Counted from the first letter of the stretch, positions 16,289-26,189 are shown. The stretch: 64,000 nucleotides of DNA from Marinospirillum insulare DSM 21763 (GCF_000686905.1 NZ_JMLW01000015.1:1-64000), one strand, 5' to 3'. Program-made: numbers and translations. Notes: generated by a model from the letters alone, not told the origin.

Positions 16289-17560
16289 ATGCGTCTACTA
16301 ACAGGGCTGGTGCTGGCCTTCAGTTTAACGGGCTGCGCTTCATTAACAACACCCTCTAAACCTACCGAACCCGCAGATATATTAAATACTTATAGTGATA
16401 TCGCTGAAGCTAAGTACGGTGATTCAGTTATTCTAGCTAAAGAACTGCGTACTAAAATTCATGCTTTGCTAGACAACCCCAGCGAAGCTACTTTAGAAGC
16501 AGCTAAAACTGCTTGGCTTGCTTCACGAGTACCCTACCAACAAACCGAAGTTTACCGCTTTGGTAATGCAATTGTGGATGACTGGGAAGGCCGTGTGAAT
16601 GCTTGGCCTTTAGATGAAGGCTTAATTGATTACGTGGATGCTTCTAGTTATGGCACTGAATCTGACGAAAACCTTTTCTATACGGCTAACGTAATTGCTA
16701 ATACCCAACTGCGTTTAGGCAATCAAACCCTTGATACTCATAAAATCACTGCTGAACTGCTAGCTGAAACTTTGCACGAAGCCGATGAAAATGAAGCCAA
16801 CGTAGCCACGGGTTACCATGCCATTGAATTTTTACTTTGGGGTCAAGATTTATACGGCACTGGAGCAGGTTCAGGTGAACGCCCAGCCACCGATTACAGC
16901 CTAGAAAATTGTACTGGTGGTAACTGTGATCGCCGCCGTGAATACCTAAGCGTGGCAACAGATTTGCTTATTGCTGACCTAGAAGAAATGGCAGCTAACT
17001 GGCAAGAAGGTGGTGCAGCTCGTGAAGACCTAGCCGCTAAAGGTACTGATGGTGGTTTAGCTACGATTTTAATTGGTATGGGTAGCCTTTCTTACGGTGA
17101 ATTAGCTGGCGAACGCACTAAACTGCCGCTAATGCTGCATGACCCAGAAGAAGAACACGACTGCTTCTCAGACAACACCCACAACTCTCACTTCTACAAC
17201 ACGGTAGGTATGCGTAATGTTTACCTAGGTGAATACACGCGCATTGATGGCAGCCAAGTAAAAGGCCCTAGCATTGCAGACTTGGTTAAAGCTAAAGATG
17301 CTGCATTAGACAAGCAACTAGCCGCTGAACTGGATGCGTCTATTAATGCTGCTTCTGCCATTGTTAAATCAGCTAAACAAGGCACGCCTTTTGATATGCT
17401 TATTGCTGCGGGTAACCAACAAGGCAATGCGCTGGTACAGGGTTTAGTGGATGGCTTAACCACTCAGACTCGCTCAATTGAGGCAGCAATGGAACTTCTT
17501 AACCTTGAAAACACAGGTTTAGAAGGTTCTGACAGCCTAGATAACCCAGACAGCATTTAA
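16289..17560 (+). CDS. Imelysin-family lipoprotein (M75/ICMP-like)
   Basis: Periplasm-facing lipoprotein of 423 residues. The signal peptide ends in LTGC (lipidated C16). The imelysin fold carries the defining GxHxxE motif as GYHAIE (175-180), plus AWLASRVPYQQTEVYRFG and the RREYL region. Imelysins of this kind (ICMP, IrpA-like) are iron-regulated and linked to iron uptake rather than to proven proteolysis. AAGGAG precedes the ATG at 16289; an upstream in-frame start at 16244 would lose the lipoprotein signal position. It heads the cluster imelysin-DUF1111-imelysin-DUF1513, known from Pseudomonas and other proteobacteria. Confidence 0.9.
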   Translation: MRLLTGLVLAFSLTGCASLTTPSKPTEPADILNTYSDIAEAKYGDSVILAKELRTKIHALLDNPSEATLEAAKTAWLASRVPYQQTEVYRFGNAIVDDWEGRVNAWPLDEGLIDYVDASSYGTESDENLFYTANVIANTQLRLGNQTLDTHKITAELLAETLHEADENEANVATGYHAIEFLLWGQDLYGTGAGSGERPATDYSLENCTGGNCDRRREYLSVATDLLIADLEEMAANWQEGGAAREDLAAKGTDGGLATILIGMGSLSYGELAGERTKLPLMLHDPEEEHDCFSDNTHNSHFYNTVGMRNVYLGEYTRIDGSQVKGPSIADLVKAKDAALDKQLAAELDASINAASAIVKSAKQGTPFDMLIAAGNQQGNALVQGLVDGLTTQTRSIEAAMELLNLENTGLEGSDSLDNPDSI

Positions 17561-17584
17561 AACCCTAACCTATGTCTAAAAAAC

Positions 17585-19033
17585 ATGTCTAACAAAACCT
17601 TGTTAGCCAATTTAACAATCAACAGCAGACTAGCAGCCCTAGTGCTGCTGTTGGTCGTTTCTTCTTGGCTAAATGCAACCCCCTTACTGCCAGGAGGTGA
17701 AACCACTGCAACGCATTTAAAAGGCAGGCATTCTTTTTCGCAACCTGCAAACAATATGTCCTTAGAAGAACGAATGGACTTTAACTTAGGCCAAGCCATT
17801 TTTGGCAAGCTCTGGGTTTCTTCACCAGCTTCCACTACGGCCAGCGATGGTTTAGGGCCACTGTATAATGCTCGTTCTTGTTTGCGCTGCCATGTAAACA
17901 ATGGTCGTGGCAAACCACCTGAACCCGATACAGTAAATGCTAATGCGCGTTCTTTATTTTTACGTTTAAGCATTCCACCCCAAAACTCAGACCACCAAAA
18001 AATATTAGCCAGCGGCAAAGTTGCGGCTATTCCTGAGCCGGTTTACGGCGGGCAATTACAAGACCAATCCATACAAGGTTTGGCTGCTGAAGGACGCGTT
18101 AGCCTTACCTACACCTATTCAACGCTAACGCTTGCCGGTGGTGAACAGGTTGAACTACGCCAACCCCACTATTCTATTCGCCAGCTTGCCTATGGTGATT
18201 TACACCCACAAGTCCAGACATCAGCCCGTGTCACACCGCCCATGCTAGGCTTGGGTTTACTTGAAGCCATTCCAGAAAGCGAACTAGAAAAAAACGTAGC
18301 AACTCAAAAAGCCCACCCAGTAATAGCAGGTAAACTTAATAGAGTTTGGGATCACCAAGCACAAAAAACTGCAGTAGGGCGCTTTGGCTGGAAGGCAATT
18401 CACCCTAGCATTAAACAGCAAAATGCTGCTGCTTTTATTGAAGACATCGGTATTTCTACAACTATTTTTCCACAAGGTTACGGCGGCTGTACTAGCGCCC
18501 AAACCGATTGCCGCTTACTTCCTGATGGCAATAGTGAACACCTAGGCGGCGTAGAAGCTTCGCCAGTTATGACTCAAGTGCTAGAGTTTTATACGCAAAC
18601 CCTAGCCGTTCCACCCAGACGCAATGCCCAAGATGCCCCAGTGTTAGCCGGTGAAAAACTTTTTAAACAGCTAGACTGTGCCGCTTGTCACCGCCCTCAT
18701 TACACCACTGCAAAAAATGCCCAACCGCTCTTGGCAAGCCAAAGTATTTGGCCTTACACTGATTTGTTATTACATGACATGGGCGAAGGGCTAGCCGATA
18801 ATCACAGCGAATTTTTAGCCAAGGGCAGCCAATGGCGCACACCACCACTTTGGGGTGTGGGTTTAACCCAGCTTATTAGTGGTCATTCCCAGTTATTACA
18901 CGATGGCCGTGCTCGCTCTATTCAAGAAGCCATTCTTTGGCATGGTGGCGAAGCTGAAGCTTCTAAACAACAATTTATTACCTTGCCTAAACACCAGCGC
19001 CAGCAACTTATAAAATTTGTGGAGTCACTTTAA
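17585..19033 (+). CDS. DUF1111-family diheme c-type cytochrome (di-heme oxidoreductase)
   Basis: Periplasmic cytochrome of 482 residues with a signal peptide (about 1-30). Heme sites are CLRCH in ARSCLRCHVNNGRGKPP and CAACH in LDCAACHRPHYTT. GRFGWKAIHPSIKQQNAAAF and the C-terminal LLHDGRARSIQEAILWHGGEA are conserved landmarks of DUF1111 proteins, which resemble peroxidase-like thiol oxidoreductases. It lies 24 bases after the first imelysin and its stop overlaps the next start (TAATG). In this cluster it may change the redox state of iron for the imelysins; that role is inferred from context. Confidence 0.88.
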   Translation: MSNKTLLANLTINSRLAALVLLLVVSSWLNATPLLPGGETTATHLKGRHSFSQPANNMSLEERMDFNLGQAIFGKLWVSSPASTTASDGLGPLYNARSCLRCHVNNGRGKPPEPDTVNANARSLFLRLSIPPQNSDHQKILASGKVAAIPEPVYGGQLQDQSIQGLAAEGRVSLTYTYSTLTLAGGEQVELRQPHYSIRQLAYGDLHPQVQTSARVTPPMLGLGLLEAIPESELEKNVATQKAHPVIAGKLNRVWDHQAQKTAVGRFGWKAIHPSIKQQNAAAFIEDIGISTTIFPQGYGGCTSAQTDCRLLPDGNSEHLGGVEASPVMTQVLEFYTQTLAVPPRRNAQDAPVLAGEKLFKQLDCAACHRPHYTTAKNAQPLLASQSIWPYTDLLLHDMGEGLADNHSEFLAKGSQWRTPPLWGVGLTQLISGHSQLLHDGRARSIQEAILWHGGEAEASKQQFITLPKHQRQQLIKFVESL

Positions 19034-20160
19034 TGTCCTCTTTATCTAGCTTTTCTACACCTAATTTTTCTACACTCGGCTTTTCCACGAAACTTACAGC
19101 CAAAGTCTCACTGATTGCTTTAGCCTTAACTGCTGCTAGCCAAGTTTTAGCAGCACCCAACGAACAACAATGGCAAGCCTATAACCAAGCAGCCATTAAC
19201 CAGCAGATTATTCCTAGCTACCACCAATTAACCCAAGCCTTAGAGAATAGCGAAAAGAAAGCCGTTAGCTTGTGTAAAGCGCCAACCTCTATAAAGTTAG
19301 TTGCGGCACAGAAAGCTTATCAACAAGCCATGAATCAGTGGCAGGCGGTGCAACACATTCAATATGGTCCAGTGACTTTGTTAATGCGTAACTACGGCCT
19401 GCATTATTGGCCAGACAAACGCGGCACGGGCGCTAACCAATTACGCAGTGCTTTAGCCTTAGAAGATGCCGTTTATGATGACCAGTTTTTTAAGTCTTCT
19501 AGCATTAGCTTAAAAGGCTTTCCTGCCATGGAAAAGATTCTGTTTAGCAAAACAGCGGCAAAAGACCTGCAACCTTCGAGTAACGCCTGTCGATTTTTAA
19601 CGGGTGTTAACCACTATATGGTTAAAGTGGCGCAAGAAATTGAGCAAGACTGGCAGTTACAGGCAGAAAGGCAGCTTAACCCAGGCGCTAACCCTTATTT
19701 TGAAACGGCTGCTGAAGCTGCTATTCCTTTAATGAAGTCTTTAGCTGAACCGCTACAAGTCATTTTAGATCATAAGCTAGATTACCCACTCGGCAGTGGT
19801 TTTGAAAAAGCCCGTTGGAGCAGAAGCGAATCTTGGCGCAGCAATCAATCCCTTAGCAACATAAACACCAACCTTGATGCCCTGCATCAACTATATAGCG
19901 GCTTTAAGCCGGTTAGCGTGCATTCTTTATTATTAGAAGTTGGTGAAAAAAACCTAGCTAGCAGTATAGAAAGCAGCTTTAAGCAGATTAATAAACAACT
20001 AAGCAAAATACCTGAAGTGAACCAGCAAGACTTAACTGAAAAAACTGATCAAGCGTTACGCCAACTTAGAGCCGACATTGAAACACTGCAAAATCACCTT
20101 CAACTTGCTATGGCGGCGTTAGATGTTCACCTAGGCTTTAACAGCCGTGATGGAGATTAG
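19033..20160 (+). CDS. Second imelysin-family periplasmic protein
   Basis: A 375-residue imelysin-type protein with a signal peptide (about 20-40, ending VLAAP) and a Ser/Phe/Thr-rich N-terminal extension. The fold is supported by CKAPTSIKLVAAQKAYQQAMNQW, the WPDKRGTGANQLRSAL region and the cluster position. The GxHxxE motif is degenerate: G162-F-P-A-M-E167, with Pro for His. Such split or degenerate second imelysins are usual in this cluster. Its start overlaps the preceding stop, and the next gene begins six bases after it, so the four genes are one operon. Confidence 0.85.
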   Translation: MSSLSSFSTPNFSTLGFSTKLTAKVSLIALALTAASQVLAAPNEQQWQAYNQAAINQQIIPSYHQLTQALENSEKKAVSLCKAPTSIKLVAAQKAYQQAMNQWQAVQHIQYGPVTLLMRNYGLHYWPDKRGTGANQLRSALALEDAVYDDQFFKSSSISLKGFPAMEKILFSKTAAKDLQPSSNACRFLTGVNHYMVKVAQEIEQDWQLQAERQLNPGANPYFETAAEAAIPLMKSLAEPLQVILDHKLDYPLGSGFEKARWSRSESWRSNQSLSNINTNLDALHQLYSGFKPVSVHSLLLEVGEKNLASSIESSFKQINKQLSKIPEVNQQDLTEKTDQALRQLRADIETLQNHLQLAMAALDVHLGFNSRDGD

Positions 20161-20166
20161 TTTTAA

Positions 20167-21306
20167 ATGCGTATGAATCGCCGCCAATTGTTGAGCTGGT
20201 TAGCTGCTGCGCCCTTGTTGGCTAAAACACAGTTCAGCCTAGCCAATGACAAGCAGCGAATAACACAGCAGTTAATGAAGCAGCAGGCTGAACAGCTTTA
20301 TGCTTCTGCCGCCAAAAAAACAGGTGGCGGCTATTATTTAAGTTTTTTTAATGGCTTAGGGCAAGAACAAACCAGTCACCCCTTGCCTTCCAGAGCGCAC
20401 CATATTCTAGCCGACTCTAAACGCGGCTGGCTGTTTACTATTGCGCGACGGCCTGGGGAGTTTATTGATATCTATGACTATCGTAATAATCGCCCTTTAG
20501 CACATTTAAAAGTTCAACCGAACCACTACCTGCAAGGCCATGCGCTCTTGTCACCTGATGGTCGTTATTTGTACACCAGCGAAACCAGTTTAAAAGATGA
20601 TCAAGGCCACCTGGTTGTTAGGGACTTAGAAAATAAGTTTAAACCAGTGAACAAATTGGCTACAGGAGGCATAGAACCCCATGAGTTTTTGTGGATGCCC
20701 GATGGTAAAACGCTAGTGGTGGCTAATGGTGGCATTGCAACTGAAGGACGCAAAAAGCTTAACCTAGAGACCATGCAGTCTTCTTTGGTTTACCTTAACA
20801 GCCAAACGGATGAAATAATTGAAAAGCAGCAGCTTGCTGATGAATATCACCAGTGCAGCCTTCGCCATTTAGATGTTGCTAACAATGGACAAGTGGTGGT
20901 TGCCCTGCAATACCAAGGTCACCCAGCCGACCAAGTGCCTTTAGTCTTGGCACACAAACAAGGAGAAGCACTTGAGACTTTAGCCATGCCCGAGTTAATT
21001 CGTAGCCAGTTGCAACAGTATTGCGGTAGTGCTTGTTTTGATAGCAGCGGTCAATTTGCGGCAGTTTCGTCACCGCGTGGTAATCAAGTTATGTTATGGG
21101 ATATGCAGCAAAGAAGCTTTTTAAGCAGTATTTATGCAGCTGATGGTTGTGGCTTAGCAGCCACACAAAAAGAAGGGGAGTTTTTAGTTAGCACAGGGCG
21201 CGGCAAAGTTTATCAACTCAGTGCTTTAACAGGTAATAAGCAACTTTTACAGCTACAAGACGGCAACCTATGGCATTGGGACAACCATCTAACAGCAGTT
21301 ACTTAA
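20167..21306 (+). CDS. DUF1513-family periplasmic protein, Tat-exported
   Basis: Predicted beta-propeller of 379 residues. The N-terminus MRMNRRQLLSWLAAAPLL carries the twin-arginine motif, so export should be through Tat after folding or cofactor loading. HALLSPDGRYLYTSE, GIEPHEFLWMPDGKTLVVANGG and SSPRGNQVMLWD are propeller-blade-type repeats found in DUF1513. It closes the imelysin operon, its usual position. Function in iron handling is by association only. Its stop is 18 bases from the antiporter stop on the other strand. Confidence 0.87.
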   Translation: MRMNRRQLLSWLAAAPLLAKTQFSLANDKQRITQQLMKQQAEQLYASAAKKTGGGYYLSFFNGLGQEQTSHPLPSRAHHILADSKRGWLFTIARRPGEFIDIYDYRNNRPLAHLKVQPNHYLQGHALLSPDGRYLYTSETSLKDDQGHLVVRDLENKFKPVNKLATGGIEPHEFLWMPDGKTLVVANGGIATEGRKKLNLETMQSSLVYLNSQTDEIIEKQQLADEYHQCSLRHLDVANNGQVVVALQYQGHPADQVPLVLAHKQGEALETLAMPELIRSQLQQYCGSACFDSSGQFAAVSSPRGNQVMLWDMQQRSFLSSIYAADGCGLAATQKEGEFLVSTGRGKVYQLSALTGNKQLLQLQDGNLWHWDNHLTAVT

Positions 21307-21324
21307 ACCAAAAATTAACTGTTG

Positions 21325-23055
21325 TTAGCTAGCATTATCTAGGTATAAAGGCTTAAGCCCTACCTGTTCAATTTTGTTGTTTTCAACCTCAACCACTATC
21401 CAACGTATGCCGTGCCATTCCATCTGGTCACCCACCACGGTTTGGCCGCCAAAGCGCCGAATCAGCAGTTCACTTAAGGTCAGTCCAGCTTGTTCTGGGC
21501 TAATGGTTAAGCCATAAAGATCAGCTATGTCTTTCAGCGGTGCATCACCCGATAAAGTAAAGTCACCAAAGAAGGTTCGGCTCTTTTCTTTGTCTGGCTG
21601 AGAGTCACTGTTAAACATTTTGCTCAGTACGGGTAAATCTGATTCTCGGCCGATAACACACAGCTGATCGCCTTCCTTTAACTGAGTACTGCCCGAAGGG
21701 TGAATAAGCTTTCTACCACGGAACAGCGCAGCAATACGTGCGCCCGAAGGGAAACGTAAACAGCGCAGCTCCACACCATCTAAAGTACCGCCTTTCACTG
21801 AATAAACAAAAGTTTCAAAATCATCTTCAGCAAACACACCCAGCAAGGAGCGATTTTTAGGCATAAAACCAGCCGGCACTTCTACCTTTAACCAGCGTGC
21901 TGCCCAAGGCAAGCTTGCACCCTGCACCAACAGGGACATTAAAACTACAAAAAATGCGATATTAAAATACAAGCTGGCATTATCCACCTGAGCAATAACA
22001 GGGAAGATTGCCAAAACTATCGGCACAGCGCCACGCAAGCCCACCCAAGAAATAAAGGTTAACTCTCGCCAACTAAATTTAAAGAAGGGTTTTATACACA
22101 AGAGCACCGCAATAGGGCGCACAACTAAAATCATACCAATAGAAAGCAGCGTGGCAGGAATAGCTGTTTCAAGCATTTCATGGGGAGTTACCAGCAAACC
22201 AAGAATTAAAAACAAACCTATTTGACTTAGCCAAGCAAAACCATCGTGCACAGGTAAAACGTGCCCTAACTTAGCTGAACGACTATTACCTATCATTAAG
22301 CCTGCTAAATAAATGGCTAAAAAGCCGCTACCGCCCAGCATATTGGTGGTGGCAAATAAGGCTAAACCTGCACCAGTAATAAGTAGAGGGTAAAAACCAG
22401 TCGAAAGCTGTAGCTTTTTTAATACTTGTGCAAAAAACCAACCACCCGCAATACCCAAAGGAATAGCAATACCAAACTGCTGTACAAACATTAGCAAGGC
22501 ACTGGCTAGGTCAGCACTATCTTGAGTTAACAGAGTAATTAAGGTGATGGTTAGAAAAATAGCCATAGGGTCGTTAGTGCCCGACTCTATTTCCAGTGTG
22601 GCACTGACTCGCTCATTTAGGCTAACACCTTTACCGCTAAGCATAGAAAAAACTGCGGCGGCATCCGTTGAACCCACTATAGCGCCTACTAATAAGCCTT
22701 CTAAAATAGAAAGGTTAAATATCCACATGGCTAGCAGGCCGGTTAGCCCAGAGGTTATTAACACACCACCGGTTGCCAGCACCAAAGCTGGACGCAAACC
22801 CACCCTAAAGGTTTTCATGCGAGTTCGCATACCACCATCAAGTAGTATGACTGCTAGGGCTAAATGCCCAATAACGTAGGCAGCTTCAAAACTGGCAAAC
22901 TTTAAGCCACCTATGCCATCTTCACCTGCCAACATGCCCACGGCAAGAAACACCAAGAGTAATGGCATTCCGATACGTGCAGAAATAACCGTGGCCAAAA
23001 TACTTAGGCACAGCAAAATAGAAACCACTAAAAACCAAGAATTTAAATCTTCCAC
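21325..23055 (-). CDS. K+/H+ antiporter, CvrA/NhaP2 type
   Basis: Inner-membrane cation/proton antiporter of 576 residues. About twelve to thirteen membrane helices (1-385) include GSTDAAAVFS and the TNDPMA pair of ion-site residues typical of CPA1 antiporters. The C-terminal cytoplasmic part has a TrkA-C (RCK_C) domain (about 395-480: GVELRCLRFPSGARIAALFRG, LKEGDQLCVIG) followed by a CorC/HlyC-like domain. This is the layout of CvrA (NhaP2), which exports K+ under osmotic stress. The start is GTG at 23055 with a weak ribosome site. Confidence 0.9.
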   Translation of the reverse strand: MEDLNSWFLVVSILLCLSILATVISARIGMPLLLVFLAVGMLAGEDGIGGLKFASFEAAYVIGHLALAVILLDGGMRTRMKTFRVGLRPALVLATGGVLITSGLTGLLAMWIFNLSILEGLLVGAIVGSTDAAAVFSMLSGKGVSLNERVSATLEIESGTNDPMAIFLTITLITLLTQDSADLASALLMFVQQFGIAIPLGIAGGWFFAQVLKKLQLSTGFYPLLITGAGLALFATTNMLGGSGFLAIYLAGLMIGNSRSAKLGHVLPVHDGFAWLSQIGLFLILGLLVTPHEMLETAIPATLLSIGMILVVRPIAVLLCIKPFFKFSWRELTFISWVGLRGAVPIVLAIFPVIAQVDNASLYFNIAFFVVLMSLLVQGASLPWAARWLKVEVPAGFMPKNRSLLGVFAEDDFETFVYSVKGGTLDGVELRCLRFPSGARIAALFRGRKLIHPSGSTQLKEGDQLCVIGRESDLPVLSKMFNSDSQPDKEKSRTFFGDFTLSGDAPLKDIADLYGLTISPEQAGLTLSELLIRRFGGQTVVGDQMEWHGIRWIVVEVENNKIEQVGLKPLYLDNAS

Positions 23056-23155
23056 AACAACTCTATAACTTTAGCCTTAAAAATAAGCATTAATTATGCC
23101 ACAGATTGATGCCTGCTGTACCTGACAAACAAGTAGACTAGCTATAAGTGGACAA

Positions 23156-24421
23156 CTAACTTGGCAGATGCTGCTGTGTTTCTTTAACTTCAAAAATAAA
23201 GCTCTTAAAACTAGCTATAAACTTGAGTTGGCTAGCAGTATAAGTTTGCTGAATGGGCAGAGGTACAACTAGCTTTACATTCATTTTGCTCATTTGCTTG
23301 GTTTGATCTTCTGATATTGCTGGCTCAAGGGTAATTAAGTGCTTAATTTTAATTTTTTCAGCTTCAGCTAAAACTTGTCGCCACCTTTCTTTACAGCTAG
23401 TTTTTGCCCCTAGCATTTTCAACTTGGCCACATCAAAAGTTTTATTGTCATAGGCTGCTTTTCCTGGAAAGAGAAAGTCAGGTCTTTGCTTTCCTTCTGT
23501 AAGCACATTGTTATCAAAGCTAACTTGGTTTGCGTGTAAAACTTCTGCTATATGATTTTCGAAAGAGTGCCCTGCTCTTGATTTTCTTCTGTTTTGTACA
23601 CTTAACGAAAACTTAATGAAAGCATCCACATCATCGCCTTGCTCACCAAAGCCTTGCTTTAATTGTACTGCCACTAAATGACGCTCTAACAAACGAAAAA
23701 GATGTTCTTCTTGATCAAACCAAGTAATTAATGCCTGGTCAGGATCAGCGACCGGATCAACAACTTCAGCAACTTGGCTTCGTGAGTAAGCAGAAAACGA
23801 CTTAGTTTTAGGAAACTCTGGACCATAAGTTTCTAAAATAGACTGAAGCTTTTTCTCATCACCTTGCCGGGATTTAAACAATTCAATGCCGAGCTGCGCT
23901 AACAAGGTTCTAACTGGAAAAATTATTTCTTTTTCAGTGAAGTTAACTTTCTTTAATGCGTTGGCTGGCTTTACATCAGTAGCTGCAAATAGTGCTTTAA
24001 GCTGCTGCTCCACTTCACTGTTTTGAGGTGCAAAAATCATATAGAGCGTATTTTCTTTAGTTAGAGCAATAAGAAAAAAATCATCTTCCTGAAGCAGCTG
24101 AGTAACCTCATTTTCTTTATAATAAAGTCGATACTCTGGCCCACGGTGTGGGCTTTCATACCTAGTGTTATACCAAGAAACTAAACAGTTACAAATATTT
24201 GGTTCACCTTCTTCATCTGCCATATAGACCATGGTTGCATCAAAGTTAACCACTTCACCTTTTTCAGGTCTCCCAAGATAGTCGGCAAAACCAGCTTTAA
24301 CCAAGCCCCCAATTTCATGCTGGTTTGAGCCTTTTGTTTTACTTTTTCCTCTTGGCACATCAACCGCTTTAAGGTACTTAACAGCAACAGCATTAAAAAC
24401 ATCGGCTAGTTTTTCGTACAT
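23156..24421 (-). CDS. EcoRII-type type II restriction endonuclease
   Basis: Endonuclease of 421 residues, close to EcoRII in length and layout: an N-terminal effector DNA-binding domain (about 1-200) and a C-terminal catalytic domain of the PD-(D/E)xK type. The catalytic domain has RRKSRAGHSFENH (279-290), PDFLFP (314-319, D315) and LGAKTSCKERWRQVLAEA (337-354, K340), then KHLITLEP, all near-identical in arrangement to the EcoRII C-terminal domain. EcoRII cuts CCWGG and needs two sites. A strong AGGAGG site precedes the ATG. It is divergent from its cytosine methyltransferase. Specificity of CCWGG or CCNGG is inferred from family. Confidence 0.88.
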   Translation of the reverse strand: MYEKLADVFNAVAVKYLKAVDVPRGKSKTKGSNQHEIGGLVKAGFADYLGRPEKGEVVNFDATMVYMADEEGEPNICNCLVSWYNTRYESPHRGPEYRLYYKENEVTQLLQEDDFFLIALTKENTLYMIFAPQNSEVEQQLKALFAATDVKPANALKKVNFTEKEIIFPVRTLLAQLGIELFKSRQGDEKKLQSILETYGPEFPKTKSFSAYSRSQVAEVVDPVADPDQALITWFDQEEHLFRLLERHLVAVQLKQGFGEQGDDVDAFIKFSLSVQNRRKSRAGHSFENHIAEVLHANQVSFDNNVLTEGKQRPDFLFPGKAAYDNKTFDVAKLKMLGAKTSCKERWRQVLAEAEKIKIKHLITLEPAISEDQTKQMSKMNVKLVVPLPIQQTYTASQLKFIASFKSFIFEVKETQQHLPS

Positions 24422-24603
24422 TAGCTACCTCCTTGTTTTTATTGACTCTAAGTGCTTAAAAATAGCGTTTAACTCTTAATAACTATACTTGCCTGTCATA
24501 AAAAACAACACTAAAACCACTAAAAGCTGTATGCAAGCACAGAAAGCTTGATTAAAAAGAACTATTATGTGACCATTCATCACCCATAATACCTGGTAAC
24601 GCT
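24422..24603. promoter_or_regulatory. Shared control region of the restriction-modification pair
   Basis: The 182 AT-rich bases between the two starts must hold both promoters. A CCTGG sequence, a potential EcoRII/Dcm-type target, lies at 24592-24596, eight bases ahead of the methyltransferase ATG and over its ribosome-binding region. GTGA (24569-24572) and TCAC (24580-24583) form a short inverted repeat. Related methyltransferases (M.SsoII, M.EcoRII) repress their own gene by binding such regions. Confidence 0.5.
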
Positions 24604-25959
24604 ATGAGCCAACTTGAACTAGACTATCTAAACTACAACCAAGACTTGCATAACGATTTATTCCTTATTTCTACATTATTAGAGGCTTACGATCAGAAGT
24701 TTATCGCTACACACCTCAATAAGTTACCCGGCAATAACTGGACTCGCGAAACAATCAATCGCTGGATAAAAGGGAAAGCCTCACCCAAGCTAAGTAAAGC
24801 CGAATACGAACACTTAGAAGCATTAGTGCCTAAAGCTTCGGTTACCCCTAATAACTATGACTTTAAATTTATTGATTTATTTGCTGGCATAGGCGGCATA
24901 AGAAAAGGTTTTGAAGAGCAAGGTGGTCTGTGTGTTTTTACTAGTGAGTGGGATAAATTTGCTAGACGTACCTATAAAGCCAACTTTGCCTGCGACAACT
25001 CTTTTCATACCTTCAATGAAGATATTCGAGATGTAACCCTCAGCAAAGATACCTCCAAAACTGAACAGGAAGCTTATAAGCATATTAATCAAGTAGTACC
25101 AGACCATGATGTGTTACTTGCTGGTTTTCCCTGCCAACCATTTTCACTAGCTGGTGTGTCTAAAAAAAATGCTTTAGGTGTTAAGCATGGGTTTGAGTGT
25201 GACACCCAAGGTACTTTGTTTTTTGATGTAGCAAGAATTATTGCCGCCAAGCGACCTTCAGCTTTTGTTTTAGAAAATGTAAAAAACCTTAAAAGCCATG
25301 ATCGAGGCAAAACCTTTAAAATAATCATGAAAACTCTTGATGAGCTAGGTTACTCAATTGCTGACGCAGACCATCTGGGCGCCAAAGACCCCAAGATTAT
25401 TAATGGTTGCAACTGGGTTCCTCAAAATAGAGAAAGAATTATTTTGGTGGGTTTCAGACGTGATTTAAATGTCCATGAAGGCTTTAGCCTTAAAGATTTA
25501 CCTTTACCAGCTAACACACCATCTCTAGGTGATATTTTAGAACCAATTGTTGATGAGAAATACCTTTTGACACCCAAGCTTTGGGAATACTTATTTAACT
25601 ACGCCAAAAAGCATCAAGAAAAAGGTAATGGCTTTGGCTTTGGGTTAGTAGGCCCTGAAGATAGGGCAAGAACTTTATCCGCACGCTATTACAAAGATGG
25701 CTCTGAAATTTTAATTGATAGGGGCTGGGATTTTGAAAAACCAATAACAGATAAAGCCAACCTTATAAATCGTCCTCGCCGTCTAACTCCCATAGAATGT
25801 GCAAGGTTAATGGGCTTCAATACGCCACAAGGTAATGAGTTTAAAATTCCAGTTTCAGATACTCAAGCCTACAAGCAGTTTGGCAACTCAGTGATTGCAC
25901 CCATGTTTAGCGCCATAGCAAAACACATGAAGCCAAGAATAGTTTCCAGTAAATCCTAG
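24604..25959 (+). CDS. DNA (cytosine-5) methyltransferase, Dcm/M.EcoRII type
   Basis: Transfers a methyl group from SAM to C5 of cytosine, protecting host DNA from the divergent endonuclease. The 451-residue protein has motif [16 protein letters not shown] (89-103), motif IV with catalytic C177 in GFPCQPFS, motif VI ENVKNL, motif VIII QNRERI, and C-terminal [17 protein letters not shown] and QFGNSV. The N-terminal 80 residues look like the helix-turn-helix extension of M.EcoRII/M.SsoII/Dcm ([19 protein letters not shown]), which can regulate transcription. No vsr mismatch endonuclease gene follows. Confidence 0.92.
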   Translation: MSQLELDYLNYNQDLHNDLFLISTLLEAYDQKFIATHLNKLPGNNWTRETINRWIKGKASPKLSKAEYEHLEALVPKASVTPNNYDFKFIDLFAGIGGIRKGFEEQGGLCVFTSEWDKFARRTYKANFACDNSFHTFNEDIRDVTLSKDTSKTEQEAYKHINQVVPDHDVLLAGFPCQPFSLAGVSKKNALGVKHGFECDTQGTLFFDVARIIAAKRPSAFVLENVKNLKSHDRGKTFKIIMKTLDELGYSIADADHLGAKDPKIINGCNWVPQNRERIILVGFRRDLNVHEGFSLKDLPLPANTPSLGDILEPIVDEKYLLTPKLWEYLFNYAKKHQEKGNGFGFGLVGPEDRARTLSARYYKDGSEILIDRGWDFEKPITDKANLINRPRRLTPIECARLMGFNTPQGNEFKIPVSDTQAYKQFGNSVIAPMFSAIAKHMKPRIVSSKS

Positions 25960-26101
25960 TGGTTTTCTTGCCATCAATTCATATCTTTGTCATGGTTACG
26001 CTGAGTGTAATATGAGTAGGTTGTTAAATCACACGCTTACTCTGCCTGTTTAAACATGCGTAATAATGTCAGCAAAGGGAGGCACTGAAAATAAAAAAAC
26101 C

Positions 26102-26146
26102 AGCTTTTATCTTGTATAAAGCTAGAGCGCGCAACAAGACGCTCTA
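26102..26146 (+). promoter_or_regulatory. Two adjacent stem-loops in the dctP leader
   Basis: AGCTTTTAT (26102-26110) pairs with ATAAAGCT (26116-26123) with one bulged T, and TAGAGCG (26123-26129) pairs with CGCTCTA (26140-26146). They sit 44 to 88 bases ahead of the dctP start. Neither is followed by a T-run, so they may be RNA-stability elements or protein sites rather than a terminator. Confidence 0.45.
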
Positions 26147-26189
26147 CTGAGTTAAAAATAAAAATCAGAGTATTCTGAAGGAGAAAACC

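Noticed and set aside
26084-26100. Sigma-54 promoter ahead of dctP
   Set aside because: A GGCAC is present but no GC at the proper -12 spacing follows it.
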